DNA of 52,023 bases from Bacteroides sp. CAG:927 (GTDB lineage: Bacteria; Bacteroidota; Bacteroidia; Bacteroidales; Muribaculaceae), in the NCBI GenBank assembly GCA_000431155.1, contig HF985651.1, positions 135,652 to 187,674 of the forward strand, written 5' to 3'. Position numbers and translations under genes: made by a program. The notes under the pieces are model-generated. The model ran no database searches. It was not told where the DNA came from and was given only the letters and a program-made list of their open reading frames with translations. Below are positions 35,823-43,761 of the stretch, piece after piece (within the stretch, counting starts at the first letter, position 1; every line of letters begins with the position of its first letter).

Positions 35823-37556
35823 TTATTCGTATGTTACCTCGTGAAGATGTGACTCATGGCCCTGATTGACGCTTAACGCTATTTTATTGGCCATTGCCAC
35901 CGCTTTTGTTATATGATCGCAGATATGGTCGGCTCCTACCAGTGATTCCACGCTGGCATGCTCAAGCACTTTGTGTACATTGGGATTTACTCCCGACAGT
36001 ACCACATGTATCCCCTCGGCCTGCGATGAGCGTATCACCGTTTCAAGGTTGTGCACACCTGTAGCGTCAATAAACGGCACCTTGCGCATGCGCAGTATTC
36101 GCACGATAGGTTTGGAGGCCATGGATGTGCGCATCAGCTCGTCAAATTTTGTGGCCACGCCGAAAAAGAACGGTCCGTCAATTTCATATATCTCTACACC
36201 CGGCTCCACGTTGAGCACCTCGTGCGTACTTGCTTCCGTCCCTTCGGCCACATCAAGCTGCTCGCTATACACCTTGATTTGTGTATTCTCCATCACACGG
36301 CGCAGAAACAGGATAATTGCCAGCAGCATCCCTATCTCTATGGCTATTGTAAGGTCAAATATCACCGTCAGCAGAAATGTCACCGACAGCACCGTTATGT
36401 CGCTTTTCGGATTCTTCAGTATTCCGCGCACTGTGCGCCATCCGCTCATATTGTAGCTTACCATTATGAGCACTGCGGCAAGGCATGCCATCGGCACAAG
36501 ATTGATTAGCGGCATAAGAAACAGGAATATCAGCAACAGCACTACTGCATGTATTACGCCGGCCACCGGGGTACGGCCCCCGTTGGTTATGTTGGTCATT
36601 GTGCGTGCTATGGCGCCGGTCACAGGAATGCCACCGAAAAATGGCACTATCACATTTGCCATTCCTTGGCCTATAAGTTCGGTATTGGAATTGGTTCGCG
36701 ATCCGGTCACACCGTCAGCCACCGTGGCCGACAGCAGCGATTCTATCGCTCCGAGCATCGCTATGGTGAATGCCGATGGCAGTAGCTGGTTGATTGTTGT
36801 CATGTTCAGCTCAAATCCGTGTGGCTCCGGTATGTCGGTAGGCAGATTACCGAATCGGTCGCCGATAGTGTCAACATGCAGTTCGGGATAGAATATCTCA
36901 AGCACATACATTCCCGCTGTCACAATGATTATTGAAATCAGTGCACCCGGCAGTTTCTTGGAAATCTTCGGCGCTCCTATTATTATAAGGAGTGACACCG
37001 CTCCTACAATAAATGTAAGCCAGTTGATTTGGTTGAGATTCTGAAGATAAACTCCCCATTTCGGTATGAATTCGCTCGGCAGATTCTTTAGCCCGAGACC
37101 CAGAAAATCATTGATTTGGGTTGAGAAAATGGTGAGGGCTATACCGGCAGTGAATCCCACCACTATAGGATAAGGTATAAATTTGATTACCGTGCCTAAA
37201 TGAAACACGCCCATAAGCACCAGTATCAGTCCCGCCATAAGCGTGGCTATCGCAAGGCCCTCAAGCGAGTAGGTGGCAATGATGTTGTAAACGATTACGA
37301 TGAATGCTCCGGTCGGCCCTCCTATCTGCACTGAGCAGCCGCCAAGTGCCGACACTGTGAAGCCGCCGATTATAGCTGTGATTAGGCCCACCGTGGGGCT
37401 TACACCGCTCGCTATGCCGAATGCTATGGCCAATGGCAGCGCCACGATTCCTACTACAAGGCCCGATATGAGGTCCGCCTTGAACTTTTTCGCACTGTAG
37501 TGGGTGAGTGCCGAAAACAATTTCGGCTTGAAATCTATTGGTCCTGAAAAATTCAT
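35823..37556 (-). CDS. SulP/SLC26-family anion transporter with STAS domain
   Basis: A 577-residue inner-membrane transporter. The membrane part (about 25-420, some 12-14 helices) has the family start KADLISGLVVGIVALPLAIAFGIASGV, the substrate region GGCSVQIGGPTGAFIVIVYN and GMANVIVPFFGGIPVTGAIART. The cytosolic C-terminal STAS domain (about 445-560) has EIYEIDGPFFFGVATKFDEL and RMRKVPFIDATGVHNLE. Substrates of relatives are sulfate, bicarbonate or dicarboxylates, and cannot be told here. A -7 element lies 69 bases upstream (37625-37632), and a terminator-like hairpin lies downstream. Confidence 0.93.
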   Translation of the reverse strand: MNFSGPIDFKPKLFSALTHYSAKKFKADLISGLVVGIVALPLAIAFGIASGVSPTVGLITAIIGGFTVSALGGCSVQIGGPTGAFIVIVYNIIATYSLEGLAIATLMAGLILVLMGVFHLGTVIKFIPYPIVVGFTAGIALTIFSTQINDFLGLGLKNLPSEFIPKWGVYLQNLNQINWLTFIVGAVSLLIIIGAPKISKKLPGALISIIIVTAGMYVLEIFYPELHVDTIGDRFGNLPTDIPEPHGFELNMTTINQLLPSAFTIAMLGAIESLLSATVADGVTGSRTNSNTELIGQGMANVIVPFFGGIPVTGAIARTMTNITNGGRTPVAGVIHAVVLLLIFLFLMPLINLVPMACLAAVLIMVSYNMSGWRTVRGILKNPKSDITVLSVTFLLTVIFDLTIAIEIGMLLAIILFLRRVMENTQIKVYSEQLDVAEGTEASTHEVLNVEPGVEIYEIDGPFFFGVATKFDELMRTSMASKPIVRILRMRKVPFIDATGVHNLETVIRSSQAEGIHVVLSGVNPNVHKVLEHASVESLVGADHICDHITKAVAMANKIALSVNQGHESHLHEVTYE

Positions 37557-37624
37557 ACCCTGTGATGAAATGGTTTAACTTACAAAAATCCACTGATTCC
37601 ACACCGGTTTCGGTTTGGAAGCTG

Positions 37625-37632
37625 CAAAGGTA
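37625..37632 (-). promoter_or_regulatory. -7 element of the SulP transporter gene
   Basis: Minus-strand TACCTTTG, a perfect -7 match, without TTTG at -33. Confidence 0.5.
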
Positions 37633-37694
37633 TGAAAAAAATGTTAATTCCGGACTATTATATTATCTAATAGGGGATGTTTGTAACACGTTTT

Positions 37695-38630
37695 TCAGAA
37701 CGGCTTGCGATACTTCTCAGGATCGCTGTCGTCAAGTATGCTCAGGTATGAGGCATACCGCGATTGTGATATGAGGCTGTTTTGCACGGCCTCACGCACT
37801 GCGCACCCCGGTTCATGTGTGTGGGTGCAGTTGTTGTAGCGGCAATTGCGGCTCATCTCAAATATTTCCGGGAAATAATGGCCCACCTCGGCTCGTTCAA
37901 AATCTATTGTGCCGAACCCCTTCACTCCCGGGGTGTCAATTATGTAACCGCCTTGAGGCAAAGGAACCATTTCCGAAAATGTGGTCGTGTGCATTCCCGT
38001 GTGATGTATGTGCGATATGTCACCGGTGCGCAGATTGATGTCGGGCAGTATGTCATTGATAAGTGATGATTTGCCCACTCCCGAATTGCCCGACAATAAG
38101 GTGATTTTGTTCGTGAGCAGTGAGCGTAGCTCCTCTACGCCTTCGCCGGTTTTCGCCGATGTGTGCACCACTTTGTACCCTATTGTGGTGTATAGGTCCG
38201 TGACCATCTGTAGCAATTCTTGGTCTTCTGGGTCTGTCAGCAGGTCCACTTTGTTGATTACAAGCACAGCTGGCACGTTATACGCTTCGCTTGTGGCAAG
38301 GAATCGGTCTATGAAAGTAGTGGAGGTGAATGGCTGGGTAAGGGTGGCTATCAAAAACACCTGATCAAGATTCGCCGCCAGTATGTGCGATTCTTTCGAC
38401 AGGTTGCTTGCCCGGCGTATTATATAATTTTTGCGTGGATGTATCTCTGTTATGAAAGCCGTGTGGTCCGGATTGACTTTTATTGTCACGTTGTCTCCCA
38501 CCGCCACAGGATTGGTAGTGCGGATATCTTTGAGGCGGAAATTGCCTTTTATCTTGCACTCTATTGTCTGGCCGTTCTCTGCGGCCACGAAATACGAACT
38601 GCCGGTGTTGCGGATTACTAAACCGTCCAT
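37695..38630 (-). CDS. rsgA: Ribosome small subunit-dependent GTPase A
   Basis: A 311-residue late 30S assembly factor. The start at 38630 (MDGLVIRNTGSSYFV) begins directly with the OB-fold; an upstream ATG at 38675 adds 15 unusual residues. The GTPase is circularly permuted: G4 (INKVDLL) precedes G1 (SGNSGVGKSSLIN) and G3 (DTPGVKGF). A C-terminal zinc site follows (CRYNNCTHTHEPGC). It releases maturation factors from the 30S subunit on GTP hydrolysis. It lies downstream of the winged-helix gene, separated by a hairpin. Confidence 0.95.
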   Translation of the reverse strand: MDGLVIRNTGSSYFVAAENGQTIECKIKGNFRLKDIRTTNPVAVGDNVTIKVNPDHTAFITEIHPRKNYIIRRASNLSKESHILAANLDQVFLIATLTQPFTSTTFIDRFLATSEAYNVPAVLVINKVDLLTDPEDQELLQMVTDLYTTIGYKVVHTSAKTGEGVEELRSLLTNKITLLSGNSGVGKSSLINDILPDINLRTGDISHIHHTGMHTTTFSEMVPLPQGGYIIDTPGVKGFGTIDFERAEVGHYFPEIFEMSRNCRYNNCTHTHEPGCAVREAVQNSLISQSRYASYLSILDDSDPEKYRKPF

Positions 38631-38651
38631 AACATTACATACTTTTATGGT

Positions 38652-38689
38652 AAAAATTAGCGGATAATGTCGCAATGACAGAATCCGCT
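38652..38689 (-). terminator. Probable terminator after the DUF2582 gene
   Basis: Nested stem AGCGGAT/ATCCGCT (38659-38665, 38683-38689) with inner TGTC/GACA pairs. A short T run follows on the minus strand (38652-38656). The plus-strand side is also T-rich. Confidence 0.55.
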
Positions 38690-38722
38690 GAATTTTTGTT
38701 TTAGCAAAAAATATCGCTGTTA

Positions 38723-38935
38723 TTATTCCTGTACCAAGGAAACAAGGAGTTCTTTGTTGTCACCACTCTCTTCAAAGCTGATTTTACCTTCGCGGGCAAG
38801 CCAGCCGAGTGCGGCATAGAGTTCTTTGTCTTTAAGCTTGGTAATTTTTTTGATCTGCTTGTTGTCAAGTACATCAGCTTCATTGAGGGCGCCCCATACA
38901 AGGCCTGCCCAAGTACCAATAGTGTCAGTGTTCAT
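38723..38935 (-). CDS. Winged helix-turn-helix protein (DUF2582)
   Basis: A 70-residue protein matching the DUF2582 winged-helix family. It begins with TIGTWAGLVWGALNEADVL; the recognition region is KQIKKITKLKDKELYAALGWLAREGKI and a short beta wing ends in ELLVSLVQE. These small proteins are common in Bacteroidetes. They are assumed to bind DNA, though targets are not known. It is a single-gene unit with a -7 element at 38994-39001 and a hairpin downstream. Confidence 0.88.
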   Translation of the reverse strand: MNTDTIGTWAGLVWGALNEADVLDNKQIKKITKLKDKELYAALGWLAREGKISFEESGDNKELLVSLVQE

Positions 38936-38993
38936 TGTGTAATGAGATTTATTCGTTAGACAATATTTATAAATAATTATTTAGTTGCTTTTG

Positions 38994-39001
38994 CAAAGAT
39001 A
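38994..39001 (-). promoter_or_regulatory. -7 element of the DUF2582 gene
   Basis: Minus-strand TATCTTTG, a perfect -7 match, giving a leader of about 50 bases. No TTTG at -33. Confidence 0.5.
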
Positions 39002-39114
39002 CATATTTTTATTTATATAATCTTCATTTGGTATAACAAATTGTTGGACTAAAGGTTGATTTTATTGCCGTAATTCTTTTTGCAACCCCCATTTAGCCAA
39101 TTTCAGCCTGTTTT

Positions 39115-39942
39115 TTACCGCAACATAGCTCGTACTTTCTCTTCCGGCACCCCTAATTCTATGGCACGTTGGCCGTCTGCTTCGGCATCGTCAGGACGGT
39201 ATCGCATTTTTTGTAGCAGCGCACGTTGCAGATACAGATCCCCGTCTGTCGGTTCAAGTGATATTGCTTCTGCCACATCGGTTGCTGCTGAGTTGAGGTC
39301 GCCTGTCATCATTTCGCACATGGCCCGTGCCGCATAATGTTCGGCATATTTCTCAGTTTCAAGGAGCCTTGACAGGTATGGTATGGCTTCGGAATAGTTG
39401 CCCGCGAGTCTGTGATAGGTGGCGGCGGCAAGATTGGTATATCTGTTCTTGTAGTCATGACGCTCCATGAACTTTATGTCGCGCATGCATATTGAGTCGC
39501 GGCCTTGTTCTAATGCCAGCATCGCATGATAGAAGCGCGTTTCCATAAGCATGCTGTCAAGTTCCAGTGCTGATGTGAAATCGTTATATGCTTCAATACT
39601 CTTGTTCATCCCCAAGAGCACGCGTGCTCTGTTTTGAAGCACCGTCACCGATGCCGGTGCCATTGCATGAGCATCGTTAAGTGTTTGCAGTGCCAGCGAA
39701 TCTTGCCCCGAATAATACCGCACCATGCCGAGATTCGACATTAGCAGTATGTTGCCGGGATTGGCCGGTTCCGACCGCATCGCCCGCACCAATAATTCTT
39801 CAGCTTCATGCCAATGGGCATCCTTGATGGCTTCATCTGCTTTTTGCACTATATCAAGATAGTTAGGGATGCTGTCTTCGGCAAACACGGGGCACGCGGC
39901 GCACGCGCTTATATATATAATAAGGTGTATTAGAGCTTTCAT
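39115..39942 (-). CDS. Secreted tetratricopeptide-repeat protein
   Basis: A 275-residue protein with a signal peptide (about 1-21, ending CPVFA). The rest is helical with about five TPR units. Examples are DAHWHEAEELLVRAMRSEPANP, GQDSLALQTLNDAHAMAPAS, MNKSIEAYNDFTSALELDS and MTGDLNSAATDVAEAISLEPTDG. TPRs bind protein partners; a periplasmic scaffold role is likely, partner unknown. The start codon lies only five bases after a -7 element, and a 10-base direct repeat sits in the promoter region. Confidence 0.88.
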   Translation of the reverse strand: MKALIHLIIYISACAACPVFAEDSIPNYLDIVQKADEAIKDAHWHEAEELLVRAMRSEPANPGNILLMSNLGMVRYYSGQDSLALQTLNDAHAMAPASVTVLQNRARVLLGMNKSIEAYNDFTSALELDSMLMETRFYHAMLALEQGRDSICMRDIKFMERHDYKNRYTNLAAATYHRLAGNYSEAIPYLSRLLETEKYAEHYAARAMCEMMTGDLNSAATDVAEAISLEPTDGDLYLQRALLQKMRYRPDDAEADGQRAIELGVPEEKVRAMLR

Positions 39943-39947
39943 GGTAG

Positions 39948-39955
39948 CAAAATTA
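39948..39955 (-). promoter_or_regulatory. -7 element abutting the TPR gene start
   Basis: Minus-strand TAATTTTG ends five bases before the ATG at 39942. Transcription from it would begin at or next to the start codon. Confidence 0.45.
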
Positions 39956-39983
39956 CTCCAACTTCAAAACAACTTACTCCAAC
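39953..39983. repeat. Direct repeat TTACTCCAAC x2, 21-base period, in divergent promoter region
   Basis: The 10-mer occurs at 39953-39962 and 39974-39983, exactly two helical turns apart. The first copy overlaps the -7 element of the TPR gene. The arrangement suits an operator bound by a dimeric regulator. Confidence 0.55.
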
Positions 39984-40024
39984 CGATGGTTATAAAACTA
40001 TAAAATTATGAAAGTTACTATAAT

Positions 40025-40489
40025 ATGAAGCATAAAAATAGTTTCGGATTGATAGCGCTGATGGCTCTCGTCTTGATGATGGGTGCTTGTAACGAGGATG
40101 ATTATAATGAGCTTCCCGATTCGGTGGCAAGATTTGTGTCGGAGTATTATCCTTTCACAGAGGTGTCGGGTTACACCATGTCCGAGGGCAATTATGTGGT
40201 CGATATGAAAAATGGGGCAACTCTTGTTTTTGACAGTTCCCTTGCATGGATTGATGTTAATGGCAATGGCAGCGCGATACCCGAAACATTCATCTACAAT
40301 TGTCTGCCCGAAACACTCTATAGATATATTCAGGAAATGGGACTTGTGCAGTCAGTTTATCGTGTGACGCGAAACTCCGAATATATCACCGTTTATACCA
40401 TTGACACTTATTTCCGGTATGACATCGCTTCTCTGCAAATCACTTATCCATCGGCACGCGGTATAGCCGCATTGTACTTTTCAGAGTAG
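40025..40489 (+). CDS. PepSY-like lipoprotein (DUF2874 type)
   Basis: A 154-residue protein with a lipoprotein signal ending LMMGAC. The mature part has the pattern LPDSVARFVSEYYPFTEVSGY followed by YVVDMKNGATLVFDSSLAWID, then a second, more divergent unit. This is the PepSY-like beta-alpha-beta arrangement found in many Bacteroidales exported proteins of unknown function. Its last 50 bases overlap, tail to tail, the end of the lipoprotein gene on the other strand. It is divergent from the TPR gene and shares its promoter region. Confidence 0.82.
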   Translation: MKHKNSFGLIALMALVLMMGACNEDDYNELPDSVARFVSEYYPFTEVSGYTMSEGNYVVDMKNGATLVFDSSLAWIDVNGNGSAIPETFIYNCLPETLYRYIQEMGLVQSVYRVTRNSEYITVYTIDTYFRYDIASLQITYPSARGIAALYFSE

Positions 40490-41447
40490 GAAAGGTGAGA
40501 GCCAGTATCATACCGTCTTGTTCTACCGTAGCATAAGCCTCGCGGTTCACAGGCAGCATCTCGCTGTCATACCACAACATATCCAGATTCCCCGGAAATA
40601 TGGTAGGGGTGAGGTGTCCTTTGGCCATTCCCGTATGCCATTGTTCAGGATTGATGGTTGCACCATACACATATATTATATTATAGCCCTCATTGCCATC
40701 GTCAACTAATGCCAGCCGGTACTTGCCTCCTATATGGGCATACTCTTCATTTGTGTTTTGGTCAAGATATTGCCAGTACCCTTCTAATGGCTTCAGGGTG
40801 CTGGTATTTGACTTGAAATAGTTTTGCAATGATGAATGTGTCCATTGGGTATTTAATGTTGCTGCCCTCTCTGGCGTATATTCATCCACCAGCAGTTGTA
40901 GATTTATTCTTCCGGAAAACACGGCATAACGCTCGCCTTGCAGTGGCGATGGCATCCTGAATTCATATCTTTGCTCAAGGTGATTCTTTCCTGAAAATAT
41001 TTTCACTATGCCGTCATTGTATGCTTCCACCGACAGTGAATTTTCATGGCGCCCGTCGCCTATGTTGTCGGTAAGTAATTGTGCATATATGATTGAATCG
41101 CCATTCACAGTATGCTTTTCTACCTTGAGCATCATCCCTTGTTGGTCAGTTATATATCCGTAATCTGAGTTGGCCGGATACAGCATGGCCCGTATATAAC
41201 TGCTGTCGGTTGTGGCTATTTGCACACCAAATCCCTCATGCCACCTTTCTGCCTGCTCTTTGTATTGTGGCACACTTGCTCTTATCTCCACTGCGGCATA
41301 TCTGCTCATGTCGGCATGGTCACTGTTGGTCAGAATCAGGGTGTCCGCTATTTCTCCTTCCGGAAAATATCTCCGTATATTCTGGGCTTCCGACAGTTGG
41401 CAACCTGATATTGCCAATATGCATGCTGTAATCCACACTTTCTTCAT
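40440..41447 (-). CDS. Lipoprotein of unknown function, last gene of the six-gene operon
   Basis: A 335-residue protein. MKKVWITACILAISGC fits a lipoprotein signal (Cys 16). The body is predicted to be largely beta-strand, with strings such as YAVFSGRINLQLLVDEYT, LEGYWQYLDQNTNEEYAHIG and KYRLALVDDGNEGYNIIYVY that suggest a lipocalin-like or beta-sandwich fold. I recognise no family or catalytic motif. Its start overlaps the miaA stop (ATGA), and its 3' end overlaps the PepSY-like gene by 50 bases. Confidence 0.8.
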   Translation of the reverse strand: MKKVWITACILAISGCQLSEAQNIRRYFPEGEIADTLILTNSDHADMSRYAAVEIRASVPQYKEQAERWHEGFGVQIATTDSSYIRAMLYPANSDYGYITDQQGMMLKVEKHTVNGDSIIYAQLLTDNIGDGRHENSLSVEAYNDGIVKIFSGKNHLEQRYEFRMPSPLQGERYAVFSGRINLQLLVDEYTPERAATLNTQWTHSSLQNYFKSNTSTLKPLEGYWQYLDQNTNEEYAHIGGKYRLALVDDGNEGYNIIYVYGATINPEQWHTGMAKGHLTPTIFPGNLDMLWYDSEMLPVNREAYATVEQDGMILALTFPTLKSTMRLYRVPMDK

Positions 41448-42403
41448 GTGCCGCTTTGCTCGTGCATTAATGTTGATACTGCCTGCACAAATTCTTCATC
41501 CGGCATATCCCATGCAAGCCAGTTGATGTGCCATCCGCGACGCTCCATGCCGCGAAACCATGTCATTTGCCGTTTGGCAAACTGATGTATTGCTGTCTCA
41601 AGTCCTTTCAACGCTTCTTCACGCGATAATTGACCTATGACATACTGTGTTATGAATTTGTATTCAAGACCGTAATATATTAGACCCTCGGCATCAACTC
41701 CTTTTGCCAACAGGTTCTCCACCTCCTCGGCCATACCCTGTGCCATTCGCTCTTTTAGGCGGTGTGATATGCGTTTGCGTCTTGTCTCGCGGTCTATCTC
41801 CACTCCTATTATCACGGCGTCCCGTTCCGGATTCGGCATTGTTGTCTGTGCCTCCTCTGGATGCTCTTGGTAATAGGTTTGTATCTCTATGGCGCGTATG
41901 GCACGCTTGGGCGTGTCAACATCCGTAGTGTTGTGGAGTGACTTCATTTGCCCGAGTATCTCGGTCAGTTCCGGTAGCGTTTTTCCCGAAAGTGCTTGTC
42001 GCAGCTCCTCATTTGCCGGCACTTCGGGTAGCCTCAGGCCGTTCAGCATTGACTCCACGTATAGTCCTGTGCCTCCGCACAGTATCGGTTGTTTTCCTCG
42101 TGACTCTATTGCCGCTCTTGCCGATGCCGCGTCACGCAGATATTCGTATAGCGTGTACTTGTAGCCGGCATCGCATATGTCTATCATATGATACGGTACC
42201 CCCTGATATTCTATCAGATCTTTCCCTGTACCTAAATCCATGCCGCGATATATCTGGCGCGAATCAGCACTGATTATCTCGCCGTCAAATGATTTGGCGC
42301 ATTGAACCGCACGGCGCGTTTTGCCGCTGGCGGTTGGTCCGGTGATGACAAGGAGTCCGTTTGACATGTGTTGTGATTGGTTAGAGTGATTGGCGGGGGT
42401 CAT
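41444..42403 (-). CDS. miaA: tRNA dimethylallyltransferase
   Basis: A 319-residue enzyme adding an isoprenyl group to A37 of tRNAs that read UNN codons. Motifs are VITGPTASGKTRRAV (P-loop), DSRQIYRGMDLGTGK, CGGTGLYVESMLNGL and, near the end, QFAKRQMTWFRG. The start at 42403 overlaps the upstream stop (ATGA), which favours coupled translation. A second ATG at 42367 (MSNGLLVITGPTASG) would give the usual N-terminus; the first 12 residues have no family counterpart. Confidence 0.95.
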   Translation of the reverse strand: MTPANHSNQSQHMSNGLLVITGPTASGKTRRAVQCAKSFDGEIISADSRQIYRGMDLGTGKDLIEYQGVPYHMIDICDAGYKYTLYEYLRDAASARAAIESRGKQPILCGGTGLYVESMLNGLRLPEVPANEELRQALSGKTLPELTEILGQMKSLHNTTDVDTPKRAIRAIEIQTYYQEHPEEAQTTMPNPERDAVIIGVEIDRETRRKRISHRLKERMAQGMAEEVENLLAKGVDAEGLIYYGLEYKFITQYVIGQLSREEALKGLETAIHQFAKRQMTWFRGMERRGWHINWLAWDMPDEEFVQAVSTLMHEQSGT

Positions 42404-43740
42404 TCGCCGATGCCGTTGATATACTTGCGCCAGAAGCGGCGAAGACGGTAATAACGCACATCTTCGTTATTGTCGGCCACGCGAAGCCACTTCGGGTCGT
42501 TGAAGTCTATCTTCCATTTATGCAGATCACGCAGGCGGAAAGTCGGGGTGTAATGTTTTATGGCATAGCGGCGCGTCCCGTCCGAGTGATATGTTTTCCA
42601 TGCCATGGCTATAGTGTGGATGCGCACTATTTCTGCCGACAGCAGGGGATTCGTCTGATTGTTGTTGATTAGTTTGCTGACCTCATACATCGTAAACCAG
42701 TGAGTCTCGTCATTCTCACGGGTATAGGCTTCTTTCTGCTCCTGATCAAGGTACGCTATGAAATGAAAGATATTGCAGTCGGCATTGCCGCTGAGATTTG
42801 AATACGCAAATCTCACATCTGCATTTGATATATGGGTGAGCTGGCGAAAATACTCTTGGGCATCATAATCCGACACCGATTTTTGGAATTTTGTCACCAT
42901 CCATGCCGGGGTATCTATTTTTGAGCATCCGGGCAGCATCTGTTCTCTCTTCTCATCCGGCACTTTCAGCCCTATGAAATTGTCATATACCATCAGAAAA
43001 CGTATGCGCGTGTTGCGTCCTGTCCGGAGATTGGTCCCCTCTATGTTGCGTTCATAGTATCTCCATATGCCTAAATAGCGCACTGCGGTATATCCGAGAG
43101 CTGCTAAAAATAACAACAGCGGGCACCAGATGAATATATACTTATCCAGATTGGAGAAATAGCTGTTGGAGTAAAATACTATGTAGTAAATCCATGAAAT
43201 CGCTGTGCATAATGACGCCAGCCACAGCATCAGGCGGTTCTGGAATTGTCCTTCTTGCGAAAACAGTATCCCTAAGAATCCACGCTCTGCAGGTGTCCCA
43301 TGGCTCATCTTGCAGTCGCGGCAAAATGCAAGTTCTCTCTTCTTGACTCTCGCCCAAAAGGTTACGAATACTGATATAGGACCTACTACCAGTTGGGTGA
43401 TGAACGGTATCTCATGGTTGATGCTGTTCACATCAAAGACTCTGTCCACAAGCCAGTGAGAGTAAAGTCCGTTGATTATCAGCATCGCGATTCCGCTCCA
43501 AAACATGATGCGCATCATTATGAATGGCATGAGATGGCATATCGGAAATAAGCGTTGGCGATTGTTGCGCACGCTTATAAACAACAGCCCTTGTAGGCCG
43601 AAAGCCACAAATGGCATCCACAGATGTTTTACCCAAAGGGTGGCTATGACAAGCAGTGTCAGTGCACCGGACGATATGGCCCAGTTGAGCCACATCCGGA
43701 ATATTCCTTCTGAGTTTTCGAGTTGCGGTTGATGGTTCAC
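42400..43740 (-). CDS. Membrane protein of unknown function
   Basis: A 446-residue protein. The N-terminal half has about six hydrophobic helices (near 20-40, 42-58, 72-92, 112-130, 172-195, 203-225). Between helices 4 and 5 is a CRDC motif (ELAFCRDCKMSHG) that could bind metal or form a disulfide. The C-terminal half (about 235-446) is soluble and rich in Trp, Tyr and basic residues, for example AWKTYHSDGTRRYAIKHYT and the end YYRLRRFWRKYINGIGE. I do not recognise a family. It is fourth in the operon, 21 bases after the DPP-IV gene and overlapping miaA. Confidence 0.75.
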   Translation of the reverse strand: MNHQPQLENSEGIFRMWLNWAISSGALTLLVIATLWVKHLWMPFVAFGLQGLLFISVRNNRQRLFPICHLMPFIMMRIMFWSGIAMLIINGLYSHWLVDRVFDVNSINHEIPFITQLVVGPISVFVTFWARVKKRELAFCRDCKMSHGTPAERGFLGILFSQEGQFQNRLMLWLASLCTAISWIYYIVFYSNSYFSNLDKYIFIWCPLLLFLAALGYTAVRYLGIWRYYERNIEGTNLRTGRNTRIRFLMVYDNFIGLKVPDEKREQMLPGCSKIDTPAWMVTKFQKSVSDYDAQEYFRQLTHISNADVRFAYSNLSGNADCNIFHFIAYLDQEQKEAYTRENDETHWFTMYEVSKLINNNQTNPLLSAEIVRIHTIAMAWKTYHSDGTRRYAIKHYTPTFRLRDLHKWKIDFNDPKWLRVADNNEDVRYYRLRRFWRKYINGIGE

Positions 43741-43761
43741 TGCCTATGGTGATTGTGCGAT

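Noticed and set aside
35811..35826. 16-base perfect palindrome ATAATCAATTGATTAT at the SulP stop codon
   Set aside because: It has no loop and no T run, it is AT-rich, and it includes the stop codon. It is more likely chance than a regulatory site; the hairpin at 35761-35775 is the better terminator.
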